Shown: in pieces, positions 1 to 27,163 of the stretch | Layout of the letters: each line of letters starts with the position of its first letter | Numbering within the stretch: the stretch's first letter is position 1 | Assembly (NCBI RefSeq): GCF_027744825.2 | Contig: NC_071348.1 | Location: forward strand, 12,371,563 to 12,435,562 | Direction of reading: 5' to 3' | Source of the DNA: Synchiropus splendidus | Lineage: Eukaryota; Chordata; Actinopteri; Syngnathiformes; Callionymidae | Length of the DNA stretch: 64,000 nucleotides | The notes under the pieces: model-generated | What the model saw: only the letters and a program-made list of their open reading frames with translations | Told to the model about the DNA's origin: nothing | Database searches by the model: none | Made by a program: the position numbers and the translations under genes

Positions 1-1494
1 CCTCTTCATCTGTCGTCTCTCTCACCCTCCCCCAATTCTCCTTAAATAAATAATACGCCCATCGTTGTCCACAGTGAGCCTCGCGCAGCAGGGCCCACGT
101 ACTTCTGCAGTTCTTCCTCAAAAAAAAAAAAAAAAAAAAAGACGGGCAGGGAGGGTGAGGAGAGAGAGCACGATGAAGAGCAAGAGGAGGAACACATGAG
201 CTGTGAGGAAAATGACGACGACATCGGAGATCAGGAGAGGATGCGACGAGAGAATTATCTAACAATAGAAAAATAAAAAGAGTAACAAACACAAAACAAT
301 ACTGAAACATAATTCCCTTTTATCTTCACTTGGCCCGCATTATTCAGGTTGGTCCTTTTTTTTTTTTGACATTGGGCCTGGTTAGAAGTTTTTGCTCTTC
401 TGATTTGAGGTCTGATTTATGACATAAACAAAGCTGAAATCACAGAAAACAAATTCAATTGTAACATTTGAAATTTCAATGACCACTCCTCGTGATGTCT
501 AGACACGCACCCCGAAATATGTTGCCTCTACATTCACACGCACAGTTTATTAATATTATATACTACTTTGTTTCAAACATTCAAAAAGTACTAGATCACT
601 ACGGTGGTTATTGCTGTGACCAGTTAGCCTCTCTCATTGGTCCGCGTCGCTACAGCAAATCAGAGCACTAAAGTGACCCACTGACGGAGTTCTCACGAGC
701 AGGACGAGACGGATCATCGCCTATAATAAATACTGCAGCGGCCCAAAGACGCAATTTTGCAATACAATATCATAAAATACAGACACAGGACCTGGGCGTT
801 GCAGTCTCTTGAGAAAATAAAAACCTCCTGTGTTCCTGAAGCGAATTCAACTCTGACTAGCTGGATTACACTGAAAAATCTGACAAGGAAGGTTTTGTTT
901 TCAAGTGACTACAACGCTTCAGTGCGAGTATTCTAAAATCTGAGTGAGTGTTAAAATGTTCCCAATGGTGTGTGAGATGGAATGCCAAGTTTCCCTTTTC
1001 AGTCAGGATTTGCTTGTTGCTTGTTCTGCCACGTCAAGTCACTTCAGCAGGGCTTCTTCAGGAGACAGCAGGAGAGATGTAGATACGTTTCTTCTTTGCA
1101 GGATAAAGTGAAATCCTTGATAGTCGTGAAAAGTAGGATTCTGAAATCAAGTAATTCAAGTTTTAAATGTGGATTTCCATTTTAAAATGTCTGTAGGAGT
1201 GAAAAGTTGAGGCCCACCAGTGGCCTCGCTCTCCGCGTATACAGATGTCTCGCAGCTGTACGTCTCTTATTGCTGGCAGCTTTTTAGTCAGAGGAAAAGT
1301 TCGGGAGTCCAAACTGGTTGAGGTGTTTCAAGTCCGTCAGGCAAGTTGGTTTGTGGGGAGGTCTCTCCTCAGTCCCTCCCGCTCAAGTTTTTTTCTTTTT
1401 TTCTGAAACTACATCCCAACTGGCCAGCTTCCCAGGTGCCACTCTCGGTGTGCAGGTGTGAGAGTGGTGGTCAGTTGCGGGTCACAGGGTTCAG
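1..1494. other. 3' flank and 3' UTR of gramd1a; no confident second gene
   Basis: This stretch lies downstream of the gramd1a stop codon (minus strand) and should contain its 3' UTR. A minus-strand polyadenylation-type signal (TTTATT on the plus strand) is present near 546. A 22-base poly-A run sits at 119-140. Just after it a plus-strand reading frame (about 141-276) is rich in Glu and Asp and ends in a stop; it could be the tail of an acidic protein, but no family is recognised and no splice context supports it. Around 630-740 there is a CCAAT-type motif (ATTGG) followed by a TATA-like CTATAATAAATAC, which resembles a small promoter, without any recognisable downstream gene. Confidence 0.4.
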
Positions 1495-16473
<14,979 letters not shown>

Positions 16474-16930
16474 ATCATGAGGCGTCTGCGATCCAGCGAA
16501 AAGCAACAACAACAACAACACGCTGTTGCTCGATGTGGTGTCAATATGGCACCGGTGCCCCCGTTGTGTGTCGGGCTAAAGCGAGCCAGACGGTCCAGGG
16601 GCGTTTGTCCGCTGTGAGTCGAGCTTCGCCGCCGGGTCCGAACTGTCCACCGTCCCGCGGAACGGACGTTAGTTTCCCATCGTGAATGACGTGGCCGCAC
16701 CGCGCGGCCAGGTACCGGACGGACTGCAGCTCCCGGTGCCGTTTACAAGACACGCTAGCGGGGCTGGCGTCCATCAGTAATCCCCTTTGCAAGGAGAGCA
16801 GCGGAGGGAGGAGGAGCAGGGAGGAGGCGGCTTCATGAGAGAGGGAGGCCGGACCGTTTGTTCCCACCGAGGAGGGGAGGGGGCGTCCAGCCTGGCCACG
16901 ATCTCACGCAGCAATGACGCTTTCTAATCA
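16474..16930 (-). promoter_or_regulatory. gramd1a: CpG-rich 5' UTR and promoter of gramd1a
   Basis: GC- and CpG-rich DNA in an otherwise AT-rich neighbourhood lies directly upstream of the MFD start codon at 16473, which sits only eight bases before its GTAAGT donor. This is the usual arrangement of a housekeeping vertebrate first exon. An ACA/ACC-type CAA repeat lies within the transcribed part near 16500-16520. No TATA box is obvious. The transcription start cannot be placed from sequence alone. Confidence 0.6.
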
Positions 16931-18781
16931 GGTTATCTTGGCAACGAAGAACCACGTATTCATATTACATGAGATAACTTGATCAGATTTGTTCTGCGAC
17001 TCTCAGTAGTCTATGATAAAGAAAGGCCACAGAAAGTCAAAAAATGACTCATAAAATGTTTATATATGGACTTTCTATATGTAACCGGGTTGCGTTAAGT
17101 AGCTAAAAATAATCAGCTAAAATACTTTTTGCATGTATTATATGGCTTAAAACTGGAGGAGCCAGATATAAAGGGAGGCATCTATTTATTATTGCCATTA
17201 AAGGTTCTCATACACCTGTTGTTTTGTAAACAAAAAAAGAAGCACATTTAATCTGCAAAATGTACATCAGCGAGTGCTAGTTTAGTCAACAGACACATCT
17301 AACTCTTAAAAACCTTTTCTTCTGCGGCCAAAACATATGCAATTTCAGATGAGGTCGACTCTAAATTGCATAAATGGGACTTTTCAAGGTTCCCTAAACC
17401 AACACGACATCTTATCCCAGGTTGCAAAATATGCCAAGTGGCAGTAGAAAGCTGCAACCACACCAAAGGCAACGGGGCGACACATGAAACCAACAATACG
17501 ACTAGATGTATCTCCAGAGATCAGCAGGCCATCATTATCTCCTCAGCTAGTCTTCCTAGAATAGCAGCATAGAGGCCGCACGGAGCAGTAGTCATCGGAA
17601 TTAAATTAGCCAAACACAAGATTCATAAACAGCAGACCACATTGCCATATTATAGCTGTATTGGTAGTGACAAATCTGGATACTCCAAGTTGTTCCCAAA
17701 AATAAAACCATATAGTTTCACTATAAATACAGCCGATATCACCACCAAGGCCAAGCACTCACTCAATCCTTTAACACACTGTCTCTCTGTCCATCCCAGT
17801 GGATTAAATTCTACATCATAATCCAAGCTTGGTTTAAACGGGACTACATCTCCACTACCCCTTCTCCCTCTCTGTAATCTGCTTTTCTGGGGTTGGCAAA
17901 GGGCCATGGTAATGATGGACTTCTGTCGAGTAGACAGTGCGACAGTGTGAGGGAAATGAGACAGAAAGAAGCGTGAAAGTGTGCGGGGACAGAGTCAGCC
18001 CTCATACCTACTTGATGTCCTCTCTCTCTTGCGTGCCGGTGACCTCATGTTTCAACATAGCAAGTGAAAGAAGAGGGACCTGAGAGTCACATGGGAACAC
18101 TTCACTAATGCATATTAAGCTATACTCCAAAACACCAATAAAAATAGCTGCTCTACTACACATACTAGCAGTATGTATTTAAAGCATCTAGTATTACTAA
18201 ACACCCAAAACCTCAAATCAAAAACAGCACTAGCATCAGGTTAGGAAATACATTACCTCTGGTGTCCAAGTTCGACTTCTGGATTGCAGTGAATTATTTC
18301 CAGAGTTTATAACAGCAACCTTCAAAGCCTTTCTCCAGCGATGCTGCCTTTGTTATGTCACATTTATAATTCATAAGCTAATCAAACATGAAGACTTAAA
18401 TATAAACATAAAAGGTACAACATAATCAAAACTATTGCTCACATTACAATTTCCTACAAATCCAGTGGTGCTAAAAAAGTTACCAAATCTTGCTAATGCG
18501 ACATCAATCTTAGTCGCAGAAGTTGACAAAACTTTGTCAAAGAATGGAGAAGCAAGAAGAGGAAACAGTTTTGACTGAGAGTGAAACCATAGTTGGTGGT
18601 CACAAGCAACTACACGAAAAGTGACACACACAGCTGCACAACAGTGCATTTTAATTTGAGCTTTACCATCTCTGAGGACTAACAGATCTGAGGAACATAT
18701 GGAGGTCACTCAATACTGAGCAAACTCTGGTCGGCTTGGTATGAAATGAGCACAAGGTTCAAAACATATATACAATCGGAC

Positions 18782-19095
18782 TAGGGCTGTGTATTGGCAG
18801 GTATCTTGCGATACCATACGTATCCCGATACAGCAGCAGTGATACGATATGTTGCAATATATTGTGGTACCATAAGTTCAGCAATATATTGTAATAAGAG
18901 TCATCATTTTTAGGGGGGAATTAGATAATACAGTACAATATTATTAACATGAAGACAAGCTTATTGATATGACGTGAATCCAGTCAGACTTTCAGTTAAA
19001 TTTCACTCAGGAATGGATCAACAATATAACGCTGACTTAAAATATCAAGACAATATCACACAATCAAGTATTGTGACATTTCAGCAAAAATCAAT
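18782..19095. repeat. Interspersed repeat of the TAGGGCTGTGTATTGGCA type
   Basis: Starts with TAGGGCTGTGTATTGGCAGG followed by strings of GATAC and ATATATTG, a composition seen in non-autonomous DNA-transposon copies of many teleost genomes. The right border is fuzzy and no clear target duplication was found, so the family assignment is tentative. Confidence 0.5.
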
Positions 19096-19737
19096 ATTTT
19101 CTTTTTTTGGTTGATCATGCTAGGGGCAGCTACAAACCTTTGAAGGTCCTTGTGATAGTTAAAAGGGAAACTACATCTACTGCTGAGAAATATCAGTCTC
19201 ACCACCAAAATGCTTTGCTTATCGAATGTTTGCCAGACAAAAGGACACTTAACTGTGGACGCTTCACAGAGATATTGCCAGAAGGGAAAAATCCAAACAC
19301 AAGATGACTTCTGTGTCAAGATTTATTTCTTTCACTGGCAACTATCTTCAAGGTGAATTATGTTGACGCACGCTTACAAGAATGAAGACTGTTGTCTTTG
19401 AAAGCCTCCACCCACGACACAGACATTAGTCTTCCACTGAATATGATTCTCTGACTGCATTAGCTTCGCTCAAATTTATTTAAATTATTAATGGACAGGA
19501 GTTATTTTGGTGGTAGAATGTACCGGTGGTAAAAGATCCAACTCAAAACCTTACATTAACAAAAGGAAAATGACAACTAAAGGGTATGTACCAGGTTCAA
19601 TTTAACTTTCATGGTTTGACATTAATTATTAACATATAATCTTGAGTCTATTCTGTGTTCCGCATGACTCAAGCAAAGGAATGTCTCCTGTTCACCAAGG
19701 TGTAGATAAATTACCATTGTCTTCTTCTTTCTCTTCC

Positions 19738-19915
19738 AGCTTCTCCCTTCAGGAGTCGCCACAGCGGATCATCTTCCTCCATCTCACCCTGTCCTCCGCT
19801 TCCTCTTCTCTCAAACCTACAAACCTCATGTCCTCCTTCACCACCTCCATAAATCTCCTCTTTGGCCTTCCTCTCCACCTTCTGCCTGGCAGTTCCAACC
19901 TCAACATCTTCATAA
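19738..19915 (-). mobile_element. RTE-clade LINE, second 3' fragment
   Basis: Nearly the same sequence as 1905-2080, in the same orientation: the pieces AGGAGTCGCCACAG, CATCTCACCCTGTCCTC and CCTCATGTCCTCCTTCACCA recur in the same order. On the minus strand it encodes the end of an RTE reverse transcriptase (EMEEDDPLWRLLKGEAG). It is short and has no intact frame. Confidence 0.75.
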
Positions 19916-21099
19916 ATTATCATTGTGATGTATTTTATACACACATACACATACATACAAGCGCTGACATTAAACTACTCAAAAAAACAAAAACAAAAAA
20001 AGACATATTAAAGAAATTTTCCTGCCCTTAGTCAACACTCACCTTAACAAGACACCTTCATTTGTGCCATGACTATCAGGTCACACAAAACCAAAACAAT
20101 ACAACTGGGTCAACAAATATCATGAGTGAATGAAAAGGACAAGGGCACAGCTGTTCATACAAAGCACCCTCTGCCTGTCCTCTGTAGCCCACTGCAGCGG
20201 TGCCCAGAGCCGCCTCGGATTGGACCCGCGTTACATCATCAGACTCAGCGCAAGCAACCATTGGCTGAGGGTGATGTCATGCTATGGAGGAGGGCTAAAC
20301 GGCGTCTAGGCCACGCCCACCACTTCTTACAACCGGCTCAGTTTCCACAGTAGAGTTTCCTTCTTTGTTTACAGTTGACACAACATGTGTATGGAACTCA
20401 AAAGTTCAGTAGTAGTGTCTGCAGCTTTCTTTCTGAACACATTTTTTCACATCACGACACACAATGAATTGAGTTAATCGGGTTTTAATAGTGTAATCTC
20501 CCTCAGCTTGTAACCACTAGCTAATTCAGCGTGCACTGTTCCAAAATAGTTGACCTGCCGCGGCTTTGAAAAGTGGACTAGGTAAGTTGTCATGTAAGAC
20601 TGACAGCCTGGTCCAAGTGAAGCAGTGATGAGCACAACATTGGCATTCGCAGCAAAACACTTCACCCAAACAACATAAAATAGCCAGTCACACACACTTA
20701 TCAGCTCTTCAAACGTGACCACCATCATATAGAATGGAAAAAACATTTAACCATTTCTCCTTCACTCCTACTCTTCTTATTCATCAACTCGAAAACTGTG
20801 CGAGATGCCACATGTCCTCAGTCTGCTTCAGTATAAATGTTCTCTTGCCACAGCTGCAATAGCAGCTGCTGTTCGTGTGGAACTGTTCACACTCTGTATA
20901 AAGATAAGATCTGTGGTCCGTATACTGCATAGCGCTTTTTTTTATAGGCATACATTTCATCACCGTTCTACTTTTTGTCTTTTTTGCTGCAAAACATCTG
21001 CGTTTTCCTCCTAAAAATGAAAAATATATATATATATTTGCATGTCCAAAGTCCCCACGCAATGACCACATGTAAGTCAGCTGGATCTATCACACTAAC

Positions 21100-21554
21100 C
21101 TGCAGCTGTCCCAGTCAGAGTCTCTGTTGAGAAGGCTCCTCAGGGACCACCGGGAGCGCCGACTCGGAGAAGGGCTTCGAGACCAGGAGCAAGAAGGCAG
21201 CAGGAGGCGGTCTTGTTTGAGACTGTCCTGAAGAGCCTCTTGCCCCTCCAAACAGGGAGAGCCATCTCTGCTGTGCGACTGACTGGGACCCTTGTCTGGA
21301 GACTTCTGTATCACAATTTGAGGTGTTTCTCCTCGTCTGGAGTTAGTACAGGTGTGCTCTTCTGCATTCCGTTTTTTAGCCCGACTGCGGCTGGGGTGAG
21401 TCCGACTGTAGCGGCTGGAGAGAGACCGTCTGGGGCTTGATGAGCAAGACCAGGACTCGGTTTCTGAGGAAGGTGGCAGGACGGTCAACGTTGGCACAGG
21501 GATCGGTTGAGCGAGAGTCATCCCTTTTGATCTCGTAGGCGACGACATTGTCAT
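21100..21554 (-). CDS. Possible alternative N-terminal exon, Ser/Arg-rich (gramd1a long form?)
   Basis: A minus-strand open frame starts at an ATG at 21554 (a second ATG is at 21548; an in-frame stop lies just upstream) and runs 151 codons plus two bases to a good donor (CTGCAG|GTTAGT). The protein is rich in Ser and Arg, with runs such as SRSPSPSRRSRWSLRSLL, and has no recognised domain. Its phase fits exon 14510-14732 of gramd1a: AG joins C to give Ser and continues in the TASNSPRSTP frame. It would then replace the short MF start by about 150 residues. Phase agreement alone has a one-in-three chance of being accidental, so this could also belong to an unrelated minus-strand gene. Confidence 0.4.
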
Positions 21555-24500
21555 TTTTAGACCTAGCAGCAAGTCGACTTAACCCTTCTGCGAAATCACG
21601 GTTGGCTTTGTAGGCATCTTCCTGGTGATCCGTAACCTTCAGGAGTTGGTACCTAACTACAAATAGATGCATCAGGTCCTCCGTGCAGTCAATTTTAAGA
21701 TTCTTTTTCAATGAATTACCAAAAAAGTCACTTAGAAGTAGTTCTGTTGAAGTGGCCTTGGTATGCAATCCTCACTAGATCTGCTGTCAAATTTCCACTG
21801 AGTCGAATTGTATTCTTCGTAAGCAGCATTATCACCACTGGATCGCACCAACTTTGTTGCCACATCCTTCCTGTCGACACTTCCTTCAGTATTCTTCCTC
21901 TCAGCAGACTTCAGTTCTGCATTAGCATAAACTCTGAGAAGAATATCCAGACCGATGTCAGGAATTAAATACCTGAGAGATGAAAAAACAGAGCTGGAAA
22001 TGCATCTTCACATCAAACAACTTTCCCCATTGATTGTTTTAAATTTCTGTAAAATGGGACGCTTTGATTCTGAAAAGCACAACCTAGCAATGTAAAGTAT
22101 ATACTGTGTATGTATGTATGTATATTTACTTTTTAAATGTTTTTTTATTTGGCCTTTGAGTCACATTCGGGGACACCACCTCCACCATAATGTATTGATA
22201 TATCAGTATTATTTATGGAAAACACGATGACAGGAAGGCGTTCTACTGCTGTTACTAGTAAAAAAACACGATAATCCACATTTTCTGAAAGAAACAATAT
22301 ATGTGCAGTTTCATGCGTAGAAATGACATTGTAATAATTAGTTTCTACATTTATTTTCTTTTTATTCCATAGACTACTATCTGTACAAAGTGAAGGCCTT
22401 TGCTGTTTATTAGGTTCTCCTTATCCAATATCCATCTCCAGTAGTTAGCCTAGTTCTTATTAATATCTGCATCTTTTCACAGTGATTTTCTTTTCAGATT
22501 GCTGGCTTTTAGCTGGGATGGTGTCTGGGTGACCTCAGATGCAAAACATGAAAAAATGGACGCCCTCCCGTATCCACATCAGGATGCCTTAAACGTTTGA
22601 CTATTAGTGTCTGTATAACGCCTTACTCGTAGTGTCATGAGTTAATCTCTGTTAGTGTTACTTATTTGACTCTGATGCTTGTTTTTATAAAAAGTTATTT
22701 TTGTACAAATAGATGTGTACAGGTCGTTTTTTTTACAATGCAAGTTGTAAAGTTTGAAAATCCAAGCTAAAAGCCTGCTTCACTCTATAACAAGAAAATA
22801 CTTTTAATGATACAGTGCAGTGAGTAAATGTGTAACTATTAAATGGCTCACTTGAAATTATGGGATTGACAGCAGTAAAGCTCAGCAGACTGACACTGGC
22901 TCGGTGTCTCATAGCAGCAACTAGATTCCAATGTGTAAACACTGAAATAAGTGTGTGCTAGTCATTATTCTCACAGCATCATTGAGTATAAGTGAAGCTG
23001 CTTCCAGTGTCTCCAGAAAGCATTCACAGTGCATGTATTTTTCCACATTGCAGTGGTATACCCTTGAATTTTGAGCATGAAAACAGTTTTATTTATTCCG
23101 TTTCATTGCAAAATATTGATGACTAAATAATAATATGATGATGATGACTAAAGAAGAAAGACTAGCTAATGTGGTAAATCAAAGTTGGATCATTTGTGAG
23201 CTATTTCACCCACATATTTGGTCATTGATTTTTTTCCGTCTCCCGTTAAAAAAATAGCCAAAACTGAGATCATACTGCACTATTCGAGATAGTACTAATC
23301 ATTTTAATTCCTTTGTAGCTTATGTAGGCGAGGGAACTAATAGACACAAAATCACTAGAGCAAGAAGTGAGCTCTTTTTAACAATGTGTCCTTAAGAGAG
23401 GAAAAGTCCTGTCACTCCATTGTTTGCCCGCACAGCGCACCTTTGACTGGCCCAAGTGTCTGTGTTTGCGATGATCTATTTGAACAAGAGCAATCTTGGC
23501 ACGCACTTGTTTGACCAGAGCAATCCAATATAATCTCTGCAGCTGTCAGGGCACGAAAAAACCTCTATTGATTTCATATATGCTCAAAGGTTATGTTAAA
23601 ATTTAGAAGGAAATAAAGGCAAAAAGGCAGGAGAAAACAACACAACATGACAGCAAACATTCTGGCAGAGCAGGAATGCTCCGGAGAAATTTCAACTCTT
23701 CGATTGTGCAACCAAGTCCCCGATGGCATTCTGCTAACCTTTTTTTAATCAGTTTCAAACCAACATGTAACATGGCATATAAACACAGCCATGGATAAAC
23801 GGCTTTCAAATGTGTAATACATGATGAAATATAAATACTGAAGGATTTAAAGCAAAATATTAAATTTAAAGCTTAGCAAAAGGCCAGAGACGCTTCATAA
23901 ATCTCTGTGCCTGTGGGCATTGGTGATGTCATGCATTTGAGAAAATGAGGTTAACAATGTGAAAAATACACCAAAGAGCACATTAATGTCTCAGTGCTGG
24001 GCTTCTTATTGATGGACTACAGCTATCATTGAACATCAAGATGAATTCATCCTCCAACAGGCACACAAAGATAAGACTGTAGAATTGACGTCAGCAGCAA
24101 AACTACAACCAATAATACCGTCGCTCACTGAATCTTTCAAGAAGGACAAATAAAAAGGTAGGTTAACTACCATAATTTACGGACTATAGTGCACACTGGA
24201 ATATAAGATGCACCGAAGGACTGAAGCCGCAGGTCCAGCGGTGCTGTCTGCGCCAGCTTCAAAATGCATGAGGATCACGTCTAAGCTACTTTTAAAAATG
24301 GGGTCCAGCATCAAGTCAGACTCATGAAACAAACTCAGCAATGTTCAAACTCAGAGATGCAGACACGTGGGCGAAAACAGCGCGTTGCGAGCGCTTTAAG
24401 GTGAATAAAACACCAGTGATTTCATCAGTCTGACGTGACAAGCCTCAATATTTTTGGCTGCATACACTCTATAGACTGTAAAAATCCATATATTAGCTGC

Positions 24501-25470
24501 AGGGTAGTAGCTATGTCCGGATATTACTGTACATTGAAAACGATGTAGCACACGTGCCAGCCCTGCAAGCGGCACTGTGTTCTGCAAAAGTTTTATTTTG
24601 CGGTTAAATTATGTGAGAGTGAGATGGTGAGTGAGAACCTGAGTGCACGGAGTTGTTTGCAGATCCAGAGGAACTAAATAGATACTATAACTATTTGTGT
24701 ACTTCGACTACTTCTACTCCCCAGATCAACCACTCTATTACATTGGTGGCTTTAATCTACATGGAACCTCGGATGAGTGAAAGTGAACCAGTGCATCTCC
24801 TTTGTCACTTTCAAGAGCATGCTTGTTGACCCATTGCAACAAAAGAGGTGCCAAAGATGTATGTTAACATTTCAGTTAAGATCAAAACCTGTTGCTGTGA
24901 AATGACAACTTTTTTTGTCTGGGTGACACATTGAGGTGAGAATATAAACAACATGCTGCAACATACAGTACAATTACAACTCCATCAAAGGTTACTTAAA
25001 AAAGTTATTTTAGCTGTGTGACTAGTTTGTCATGACACATAGGCTTTTGTAGAAACCAAGACTACACAGCACTGATTTCACAAGCATTTTAGTCATTTTT
25101 TGTAATTCTGCGTATTGAATGAGACAAGAAGCACTTGGTTGATTCACAGCTGTCTCAATTTGAGCAAGAGCAATTGTTCTTCCGCACTTGTCCACTTCCA
25201 AATCATCAGTGGTTTTCAGAACAACTCCAACAAGCAGCTACTAACCGCTTTACTACCTGTGCACTCAGCATTACATACAGCAGCATTGAGGATGAATTCA
25301 GTTCAGAAAGCTTTTTGTTGAATCAATAATGCGGCTTCACAGTAGAATAGTGACAAAGATCATGTCATTCTTACACTCACACCAATCACCATCGAGTCAT
25401 GCTTTGGAGATATATATATAGAGAGTAGAAAGGCCAAGGAGATGAACTTATAAGGGGACCTTTGAGGCTC
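21555..25470. other. Region without a recognised gene
   Basis: From 21555 to about 21970 the minus strand carries protein-like open segments in two different frames, for example IGLDILLRVYANAELKSAE and HQEDAYKANRDFAEGLSRLA, separated by a frame change. They could be exons or a decayed copy of an unknown gene. A TIR element occupies 24168-24531. A TATG microsatellite lies near 22108-22125. Nothing else was recognised. Confidence 0.45.
24168..24531. mobile_element. Non-autonomous DNA transposon with TACCATAATTTACGGAC-type termini
   Basis: The left end TACCATAATTTACGGACTAT is mirrored at the right end, where the reverse complement reads TACAGTAATATCCGGACAT, giving imperfect terminal inverted repeats about 364 bases apart. 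The interior (GGGGTCCAGCATC, ACTCATGAAACAAACTCAGC, AAAAATCCATATATTAGCTG) recurs at 63650-63907 in this window. No protein is encoded. A clear target duplication was not seen, and the superfamily is not assigned. Confidence 0.6.
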
Positions 25471-25478
25471 CAGTTGGT

Positions 25479-27127
25479 ATCAGAATCAGAATCAGAATCA
25501 GAATCAAATTTATTGCCATGGTCAGTGGGGAGCCCACTGACTAGGAAAGTGCCTTGGAATAAAGTGCAACAAAAAACAAATAAAATAAAATAAATAGAAT
25601 AACATTACAACAAGGCTGTTCATGAATTTAACAATCTGATGGCCGAGGGAAAGAAGCTGTTCCTGTGACGGGAGGTTCTGGTCTGGATGGACCGTAGCCT
25701 CCTGCCAGAGGGAAGAGGAACAAACAGTCCATGTCCAGGGTGAGAAGGGTCGGCTCTGATCCGACCTGCACGTCTCTGGGTCCTAGAGGCATACAGGTCA
25801 TGAAGAGGTGGCAGGCTGCAACCGATCACCTTCTCAGCAGAACGTACGATGCGCTGCAGTCTGCTCTTGTCCCTGGAGGTGGCACTGTTGTACCAGACGG
25901 TGATAGAGGAGGTGAGGATGGACTGGATGATGGCCGTGTAGAACTCCACCAGCAACTTCGTCGGCAGTCGTAGTTTTCGTAGCTGCCTCAGAAAGAACAT
26001 TCTCTGCTGGGCCTTCCTGATGAGGGACCTGATGGTTGGCTCCCATTTGAGGTCCTCAGTGATGGTGGTTCCCAGGAAGCAGAAGGAGTCCACAATAGGA
26101 ATGGATAAACCAGCCAACATGAGAGGGGACGGAGGAGCTGTTACTCTCCTGAAGTCCATGATCATCTCCACTGTCTTCTGAGCGTTGAGCTCCAGGTTGT
26201 TGTTGCTGCACCAGGACACCAGCCGGTCCACCTCCCTCCTGTAAGCCGACTCATCTCCATCTGAGATGAGCCCGATGATGGTGGTGTCGTCCGCAAACTT
26301 GATCAGCTTCACGGACTCGTGGCTGGAGGTGCAGCAGTTAGTGTACAGGGAGAAGAGCCATGGAGAGAGAACACAGCCCTGAGGAGACCCAATGTTGAGG
26401 GTCCGAGTGTCAGAGACAGTCGTCCCCAGCCGCACACGCTGACTTCGGCTGGTCAGGAAGTCTGTAATCCATCTGCAGAGAGAGTCAGGCACGTCCAGCT
26501 GGCGAAGCTTGTCTTCAAGCAGAGTTGGAAGAATTGTATTAAAGGCAGAGCTGAAGTCCACAAACAGGATCCTGGCATAGGTTCCTGGGGAGTCCAGATG
26601 CTCCAGAACGAAATGAAGGGCCTGGTTCACTGCATCGTCCACAGATCTGTTGGCTCTGTAGGCAAACTGCAATGAGTCCAGGTGAGAAGCAGTGATGGAC
26701 TTCAGGTGAGAGAGAACCAGGCGCTCAAAGGACTTCATGACCACAGACGTCAGTGCCACCGGTCTGTAGTCATTCAGTCCTGTGATCCTGGCCTTCTTGG
26801 GAACAGGGATGATAGTGGAGGACTTAAAGCAGGCAGGAACATGACAGGACACCAAGGAAGCGTTGAAGATGTCCGTGAACACTGGAGCCAGCTCAGCAGC
26901 ACAATGATTCAGGATGGCAGGGGAAACTCTGTCCGGACCTGCCGCCTTCCGAAGGTTCAGCCTCCTGAACTGAGTGCGCACGTCTTGCTCCATGATGTCA
27001 AGAGAAAGAGGGGGGAGGTGAGGGGGTGGCTCATCAAAAGTGACTGTGATCTTTGCTGTCTCAGTGACATCGTTGGTCTTAGTTGTATCACTAAGAGACA
27101 GCACAGTCCTTTGTTGTGAAGTGGAAC
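25479..27127 (-). mobile_element. 5'-truncated non-LTR retrotransposon with reverse transcriptase (CR1/L2/Rex1-like)
   Basis: A long minus-strand frame (about 27127 to the stop at 25620) carries a reverse transcriptase: [14 protein letters not shown], then [20 protein letters not shown], then [13 protein letters not shown] (palm Asp), [17 protein letters not shown], and the catalytic box [11 protein letters not shown], followed by the thumb and a conserved C-terminus ending IRLLNS. No endonuclease domain remains: the frame stops being LINE-like at a TA repeat at 27128-27163, so the copy is 5'-truncated. The 3' end (25479-25520) is a tandem GAATCA array after TTTATTGCC, like the short repeat tails of CR1/L2-related fish LINEs. 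The 500-odd codons are uninterrupted, so the insertion looks fairly young. It cannot move on its own. The exact clade needs a database comparison. Confidence 0.9.
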
Positions 27128-27158
<31 letters not shown>

Positions 27159-27163
27159 TATAT
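27128..27163. repeat. (TA)n microsatellite
   Basis: Short TA repeat directly at the truncated 5' border of the LINE, with one interruption (TACA). Confidence 0.95.

Larger units (their letters stand above)
16931..21099. other. Non-coding region upstream of gramd1a with repeat fragments
   Basis: No recognised gene. It contains a TAGGGCTG-type repeat (18782 to about 19095) and an RTE scrap (19738-19915), both listed separately. An exon-like minus-strand stretch at 17763-17886 (acceptor CCCCAG, donor AGTGAGT) encodes about 41 residues without known homology. A promoter-like cluster at about 20205-20330 has two ATTGG motifs and a TGATGTCAT site. The rest is AT-rich sequence in which nothing was recognised. 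Confidence 0.5.

Noticed and set aside
26319..27119. Plus-strand frames of 118 and 145 codons
   Set aside because: Antisense shadows of the LINE reverse transcriptase coded on the other strand.
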